Assembly (NCBI GenBank): GCA_002709505.1
Contig: PARB01000069.1
Coordinates: 1 to 37,315, forward strand
DNA: 37,315 nt
Source: Paracoccaceae bacterium
Lineage (GTDB): Bacteria; Pseudomonadota; Alphaproteobacteria; Rhizobiales; Stappiaceae
Direction of reading: 5' to 3'
The notes under the pieces were generated by a model. The model worked only from the letters and a program-made list of their open reading frames with translations. It was not told the DNA's origin and searched no databases. This document shows, piece after piece, positions 33,087-37,315 of the stretch (position 1 is its first letter; every line of letters begins with the position of its first letter). Both the position numbers and the translations under genes were made by a program.

Positions 33087-33761
33087 TCAAGCCCCTGCGA
33101 CATCGCCCTCGGCGCCGGGGCGCGCGAGCAGCACCGCGGTGCCGGCGCGAAGCGTCACGCCGACCCCTGCGTCATTGCCGGCCGCGACGCGGTTTGAAAG
33201 CGTCAGCGACTGGCCCATGGTCACGTCGCGGTCGGTAAGCGGCCAGTCGACGCCGCGCAGCGTCAGCGCCGCAAGATCGGAAAAGGCGAGCACGGAAAAC
33301 AGCGTGCCCGCCGGCAGCATCACGGTCTGTTCGCCGGCCATCAGCGGCCAGGCTTCCTCCGTTCCGCTGGTCATCATCACCGGCAGGCCGCCGGCATGCA
33401 GGCTGATGCCGTGCAGCAGGTTGTGCACCGCGTGGTCGGAGCGCGCGCCGCCGAGCGCGCCGGCGATGACGAAGGCATCCGCGCCGCGTGCAAGCGCCGC
33501 CGCAACCGCAAGCTCGCCGTCGGTCATGTCCTTGTCCTGCGGATGGGACTGGCGCGGGATCTCCGCCCAGTCGCGGGCAAGCGCGTCGTCGCTGGAATCG
33601 AAGTCGCCCACCCAGAGTTCCGGCCTCACCCCGAGGGGCGTCGCATGGCGGATGCCGCCGTCGGCCGCGATCACGCGGTGGCCGGCGATCTGCGCGATGA
33701 GGCGCGGCGTCGGCACGACCGCGCCGCCAAGCAGGATGAGAAAGGGCGTGTCGCCTTGCAT
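33087..33761 (-). CDS. Thiamine diphosphokinase
   Basis: The 224-residue enzyme transfers diphosphate from ATP to thiamine to make TPP. Visible family marks are FLILLGGAVVPTPRL at the N-terminus, VIAADGGIRHATPLGVRPELWVGDFDS, DKDMTDGELAVAAA and GALGGARSDHAVHNLL. The open frame extends to 33938, but the family begins at this Met and the extra residues are unlike it; the ribosome site is weak. With ThiE it completes the path to the ligand of the riboswitch. It is convergent with the thi operon and divergent from the COG4091 gene. Confidence 0.92.
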   Translation of the reverse strand: MQGDTPFLILLGGAVVPTPRLIAQIAGHRVIAADGGIRHATPLGVRPELWVGDFDSSDDALARDWAEIPRQSHPQDKDMTDGELAVAAALARGADAFVIAGALGGARSDHAVHNLLHGISLHAGGLPVMMTSGTEEAWPLMAGEQTVMLPAGTLFSVLAFSDLAALTLRGVDWPLTDRDVTMGQSLTLSNRVAAGNDAGVGVTLRAGTAVLLARPGAEGDVAGA

Positions 33762-33849
33762 GTCGCGCCGTCCGTGTTGGTTCGGTGTTTGATCATCTCC
33801 TTGTAACACGACGATTTTTGCGCGCATTCTTCGTTCAAGGGAGGACCAG

Positions 33850-35193
33850 ATGAATCTATCGCACATGCTCGCAGACCGCGCCGAGGCGGGAACCCCGGTG
33901 CGCGTCGCCCTGATCGGTGCCGGCAAGTTCGGCTCCATGTATCTGACCCAGGCCCGCCTGACGGCGGGCGTTCATATCGCGGCAATCGTCGACCTCAACC
34001 CGGCCCGTGCCCGCGAGACGCTCGCAACCTGCGGCTGGCCGCAGGAGCAGGGCAATGCGCCCTCGCTCGACGCGGCCATGGCCTCGGGCGCGACCTTCGT
34101 GACCGACGGTCTCGATGCGGTGCTCGCCGACGGGCGCGTCGACGTGGTGATCGAGGCGACCGGCGACCCGGCGGTCGGCATCCGCCATTGCCTTGCGATC
34201 ATCGACAGCGGCAAGCATGTGATCATGGTCAATGTCGAGGCGGATGTTCTCGCCGGCCCGCTTCTGGCCCGCAAGGCGCGGGCGGCCGGCGTCGTCTATT
34301 CGCTCGCCTGGGGCGACCAGCCGGCGCTAATCTGCGAGCATGTCGACTGGGCGCGCACCTGCGGATTCAAGGTGGTCTGCGCCGGCAAGGGCACGCGCTA
34401 TCTGCCGGGCTACCACCAGCTGACGCCCGACACGGTCTGGGACGTGCTGACGCAATATCTCGACATCACCGACCGCAGCATGATCAACCCGAAGATGTTC
34501 AATTCCTTCCTGGACGGCACCAAGTCCGGGATCGAGATGACGGCGGTGTGCAACGCGACCGGCCTGCTGCCGCAGCCCGACGGACTGGCCTTTCCCCCGG
34601 CAAGCCGGTTCGAATTGTCCAGCGTGTGCAAGCCGAAGGAGGCCGGCGGCACGCTGGCGTTTTCGGGCACGACGGAGGTCGTCTCCTCGCTCACTCGCGA
34701 CGGCGAGAACGTGCCGCACCATCTGGCGATGGGCACCTTCGTGGTGATCGAGGGGGAGACGGACTACGCCCGCCAGTGCTTTCGCGAGTACCACATGCTG
34801 GAGGACGACAGCGGGCGCTTCGCGGCCCTTTACCGGCCGACCCACATGATCGGCATGGAACTGGGGCTTTCGGTTGCTGCCGCCGTGCTTCGGCGCGAGC
34901 CGACCGGCGCGCCGAGGGCTTTCGTGTCGGATGTGGTGGCGACCGCGAAACGCCCGCTCAAGGCCGGCGAGATGCTCGACGGCGAGGGCGGGGCGACGGT
35001 CTGGGGCAAGCAGCAGCCGGCGGCGGTCTCGCTGGAAAAGGCCTTCCTGCCGCTCGGTCTGGCAAGTGGCGTGCGGCTGACCCGCGACATCGCGGAAGGC
35101 GAGGTGCTCACCTGGGACAGCGTCGATATCGATACCGATGATGCGGCGGTCAGGATCCGCCGCGAGATGGAAGCGGCCTTCGCGCCCGGCTGA
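33850..35193 (+). CDS. Homoserine-dehydrogenase-like oxidoreductase with C-terminal SAF domain (COG4091)
   Basis: The 447-residue protein has an N-terminal NAD(P)-binding fold (VRVALIGAGKFGSMY, about residues 17-31). Homoserine-dehydrogenase-like text follows (VDVVIEATGDPAVGI, HVIMVNVEADVLAGPLLARKA), and a SAF domain lies near the end (KAFLPLGLASGVRLTRDIAEGEVLTWDSV). This combination is COG4091, whose reaction is not established; it is probably not the housekeeping homoserine dehydrogenase. AGGGAGGA lies upstream of the ATG. The convergent neighbour is L-serine dehydratase, which fits amino-acid metabolism but does not define a substrate. Confidence 0.87.
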   Translation: MNLSHMLADRAEAGTPVRVALIGAGKFGSMYLTQARLTAGVHIAAIVDLNPARARETLATCGWPQEQGNAPSLDAAMASGATFVTDGLDAVLADGRVDVVIEATGDPAVGIRHCLAIIDSGKHVIMVNVEADVLAGPLLARKARAAGVVYSLAWGDQPALICEHVDWARTCGFKVVCAGKGTRYLPGYHQLTPDTVWDVLTQYLDITDRSMINPKMFNSFLDGTKSGIEMTAVCNATGLLPQPDGLAFPPASRFELSSVCKPKEAGGTLAFSGTTEVVSSLTRDGENVPHHLAMGTFVVIEGETDYARQCFREYHMLEDDSGRFAALYRPTHMIGMELGLSVAAAVLRREPTGAPRAFVSDVVATAKRPLKAGEMLDGEGGATVWGKQQPAAVSLEKAFLPLGLASGVRLTRDIAEGEVLTWDSVDIDTDDAAVRIRREMEAAFAPG

Positions 35194-35214
35194 TCCCGCT
35201 CCGGCGCCGGATCA
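35191..35214. terminator. Hairpin spanning both stop codons of two convergent genes
   Basis: TGATCC (35191-35196) and GGATCA (35209-35214) form a perfect 6-bp stem whose ends are the stop codons of the COG4091 gene and of sdaA. The loop CGCTCCGGCGCC can pair further. A role as a shared terminator is plausible but no T run is present. Confidence 0.35.
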
Positions 35215-36615
35215 GCACTCCACGACGTTGACCGCAAGGCCGCCTTTCGAGGTTTCCTTGTATTTGTCGGTCATGTCGAGGCCGGTCTGGCGCATGGTCT
35301 CGATGCAGCTGTCGAGCGGCACGAAGTGGCTGCCGTCGCCGCGCAGGGCCAGCGAGGCGGCGGTGACCGCCTTGACCGCGCCAAGCGCGTTGCGCTCGAT
35401 GCAGGGCACCTGCACCAGCCCGCCGATCGGGTCGCAGGTCATGCCGAGGTGATGTTCGAGCGCGATCTCGGCGGCGTTTTCCACCTGCTCGTTGCTGCCG
35501 CCAAGGGCAGCGCACAGGCCGGCAGCGGCCATCGCCGAGGCCGAGCCGACCTCGCCCTGGCAGCCGACCTCCGCACCCGAGATCGAGGCATTGGCCTTGA
35601 TGATGCCGCCAATCGCCGCCGCCACCAGCAGGAAGGTGCGAATGCCTTCCCGGCAGCCGTCCGGGCAATGGTCGAGATAGTAGCGCACGACCGCAGGCAC
35701 CACGCCGGCGGCGCCGTTTGTGGGGGCGGTGACCAGCGTGCCGCCGGCGGCGTTTTCCTCGTTCACTGCCATGGCGTAGACGCCGAGCCAGTCCATCACC
35801 GTGTGCTGGAAGGGGCGGTTCTTGCCGGCCTCTCCCAGAAGCTTTTCGTGAATCGCACGGGCGCGACGTTTTACTTTCAGGCCGCCGGGCAGTTCGCCCT
35901 CGCCCGACAGGCCGCGCTGCAGGCAGGCGTTCATCGCATCCCAGATCCGGTCAAGCTCCGCATCGAGGTCGAAGTCGACCCCCTTGGGCGCGCGGGCGAT
36001 CTCGTTGGCGCGTTTCATGTCGGCGATGGAGAGGCCGCTGTCGGTCCCCATCTTCAGCATTTCCTTCGCCGAGCCGAAGGGGTAGGGCGCGCCGGCTTCC
36101 TGTGTCTGGGTCATCAGGTCGTCCTGGGCGGCAAGCTCCTCCGCGCTGACGACGAAGCCGCCGCCGATGGAATAGAGCGTGTCCTCGGCGACGACCGTGC
36201 CGCTCGCATCCAGCGCGCGAAAGATCATCCCGTTGGCATGGCCGGCAAGCGGCGGGCCATAGTCGAAGACGAGATCCTGCGCCGGATCAAAGGCGACGGT
36301 GCCGATGCCGTCGATCTCGAGCCGGCAGTCGCGGGCAAGCCGCTCCATCTCCTCAGCCACGCAATCGGGATCGATGGTCGCCGGGTCGTGACCGGCGAGG
36401 CCGAGGCAGATCGCGCGGTCGCTGGCGTGGCCCTTGCCGGTGAAGGCGAGCGATCCGTGCAGCGACACCTGGATCCGTGCGGGTGCGCGCGCGGGCGCGA
36501 GGCCGGCCTCGCGCAGGTCCTGGAGAAACCGGCCGGCGGCGACCATCGGCCCCATCGTGTGGGACGATGACGGCCCGATGCCGATCTTGAAGATGTCGAA
36601 CACGCTGATGAACAC
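35212..36615 (-). CDS. sdaA: L-serine dehydratase (L-serine ammonia-lyase), single-chain iron-sulfur type
   Basis: The 467-residue enzyme deaminates L-serine to pyruvate and ammonia with a [4Fe-4S] cluster. The N-terminal beta subunit-like part starts [20 protein letters not shown]. The C-terminal alpha part has [18 protein letters not shown] and [20 protein letters not shown], which includes two of the expected cluster Cys. The chain ends in Cys (VVEC), as in this family. The start is GTG with GGGAGGGG directly upstream. A GntR-type gene lies next to it on the same strand, its stop 135 nt upstream of the sdaA start, and could regulate it. Confidence 0.96.
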   Translation of the reverse strand: MFISVFDIFKIGIGPSSSHTMGPMVAAGRFLQDLREAGLAPARAPARIQVSLHGSLAFTGKGHASDRAICLGLAGHDPATIDPDCVAEEMERLARDCRLEIDGIGTVAFDPAQDLVFDYGPPLAGHANGMIFRALDASGTVVAEDTLYSIGGGFVVSAEELAAQDDLMTQTQEAGAPYPFGSAKEMLKMGTDSGLSIADMKRANEIARAPKGVDFDLDAELDRIWDAMNACLQRGLSGEGELPGGLKVKRRARAIHEKLLGEAGKNRPFQHTVMDWLGVYAMAVNEENAAGGTLVTAPTNGAAGVVPAVVRYYLDHCPDGCREGIRTFLLVAAAIGGIIKANASISGAEVGCQGEVGSASAMAAAGLCAALGGSNEQVENAAEIALEHHLGMTCDPIGGLVQVPCIERNALGAVKAVTAASLALRGDGSHFVPLDSCIETMRQTGLDMTDKYKETSKGGLAVNVVEC

Positions 36616-36750
36616 GAACCCCTCCCGCGTCTGTCATCAAGGCCGCTCCCGACGGCGGGCGCGATCATGGCGTGCGAATCGCGCTTCGTCATTCGTGCAG
36701 TGCGGCAATGGCGCAAACGCGCGCCTGCATGCCGGTTTCGGATCGCGCGG

Positions 36751-37315
36751 TCAGGCGTCTTCCGGCCAGAGGAAGGCGTAGACGGCAAGCGAGAAGCCGA
36801 TGTGCTCGCGCAAGAGCGCCACGGCGGCCGTGGTGTCGCGGTCGAGCGTCGCTTCCATCATCTGCTTGTGATGGGCAAGGCCGAGCGTCCGGGTGACCAG
36901 GTCGGTGAAGGCGGCCCGCGCGGCGTCGTCCAGCTCGCGGTGGGCTGCGGGGGCGAACAGCATGTGCCGGTGATGGCGGCGCAGCTGTTCCGTGACCTGG
37001 CGCTGGAAGCGCATCAGGCAGTCGGAATTGCCCGCCGACAGCAGCGCGTCGTGAAAGCCGTCGTGGCGCAGTTCCCATTCGGCCATTGCGGAGGCGGCAA
37101 CGCCGGGACCGGGCACGGGCGTGCGGGCGAATGTGTGATGGGCGGCGACGATGCGTCCTTCCCATTCCGCGTCACCCGAGGCGATGGAGCGGGCAAGCAG
37201 GGCTTCCTCCGCCGCCTGGCGGCCGACCTGGAGATCTCGGATCGAGGAGGCGGAGACCGGCGCGACCCGGTAGCCGCGGTTGCGCTCCGACACCACCAGC
37301 CCCTCCGCCTCCAGC
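36751..37315 (-). CDS. GntR-family transcriptional regulator, FCD type (5' end outside window)
   Basis: The visible 188 residues begin with the end of a winged helix (LEAEGLVVSERNRGYRVAPVS), followed by the all-helical FCD ligand domain. That domain includes WELRHDGFHDALLSAGN with metal-site-like Asp and His, LRRHHRHM, and DLVTRTLGLAHHKQMMEATLDRD near the C-terminus. FadR-type regulators bind small carboxylates or amino-acid-derived effectors. The DNA-binding N-terminus lies past the right edge. The adjacency to sdaA suggests control of serine use, but this is inference. Confidence 0.9.
   Translation of the reverse strand, partial: LEAEGLVVSERNRGYRVAPVSASSIRDLQVGRQAAEEALLARSIASGDAEWEGRIVAAHHTFARTPVPGPGVAASAMAEWELRHDGFHDALLSAGNSDCLMRFQRQVTEQLRRHHRHMLFAPAAHRELDDAARAAFTDLVTRTLGLAHHKQMMEATLDRDTTAAVALLREHIGFSLAVYAFLWPEDA

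Noticed and set aside
1..37315. CRISPR array, insertion sequence, prophage or replication origin
   Set aside because: No regularly spaced direct repeats, transposase, phage structural gene or dnaA-box cluster was seen on reading.

Overview
The window is GC-rich (roughly two thirds G+C by eye) and reads as a chromosomal segment of an alphaproteobacterium, most likely in the Hyphomicrobiales and perhaps a marine Stappia/Labrenzia-like lineage. This rests on the rpmH-rnpA-yidC order, the CatB, TVP38, COG4091 and ThiXYZ-type proteins, and the codon use. The exact genus is inference.

Layout. 1-3410 (minus strand): an acetyltransferase cut by the left edge, then the housekeeping operon rpmH-rnpA-yidC with a clear sigma70 promoter and a clear intrinsic terminator. 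3411-8204 (plus): a DUF547 protein, a TVP38-type membrane protein and a MerA/Lpd-like flavoprotein in one unit, then an orphan sensor histidine kinase. A tRNA-Arg(ACG) follows at 8413-8489.

8706-19725 is the part most worth attention: a compact quorum-sensing-controlled biosynthetic locus that I do not recognise as any described system. It has a LuxI synthase, a LuxR regulator and two matching lux boxes (16 of 20 bases identical). It also holds a set of enzymes that look like re-used primary metabolism: an EctB-like diaminobutyrate aminotransferase, an Fe(II)/2-oxoglutarate oxygenase, a membrane fatty-acid-desaturase-type di-iron protein, a PurD-like ATP-grasp ligase, a HisG-like phosphoribosyltransferase, a GcvT-like folate protein, a DadA/ThiO-like flavin amine oxidase and an EamA-type exporter. 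One lux box lies upstream of the aminotransferase-oxygenase-desaturase-ligase operon. The other lies between luxI-oxidase (minus) and hisG-like/gcvT-like/exporter (plus). The enzyme set suggests a small diffusible amino-acid or phosphoribosyl-derived product, but its structure cannot be read from sequence.

20015-26130 is ordinary accessory content: an MFS transporter with an unusual Glu/Ala-rich tail, an M20 metallopeptidase, an unknown lipoprotein, a palindromic repeat element, and a photolyase-like protein whose two domains appear in swapped order, translationally coupled to a 66-residue protein.

26159-33761 is a complete-looking thiamine locus: promoter, TPP riboswitch, thiD-thiO-thiS-thiG-thiE, then the salvage genes thiY-tenA-thiZ-thiX, with thiamine diphosphokinase convergent at the end. 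The riboswitch appears to control a 46-codon leader ORF that ends 3 nt before thiD.

33850-37315 holds a COG4091 homoserine-dehydrogenase-like protein with a SAF domain, L-serine dehydratase, and a GntR-family regulator cut by the right edge.
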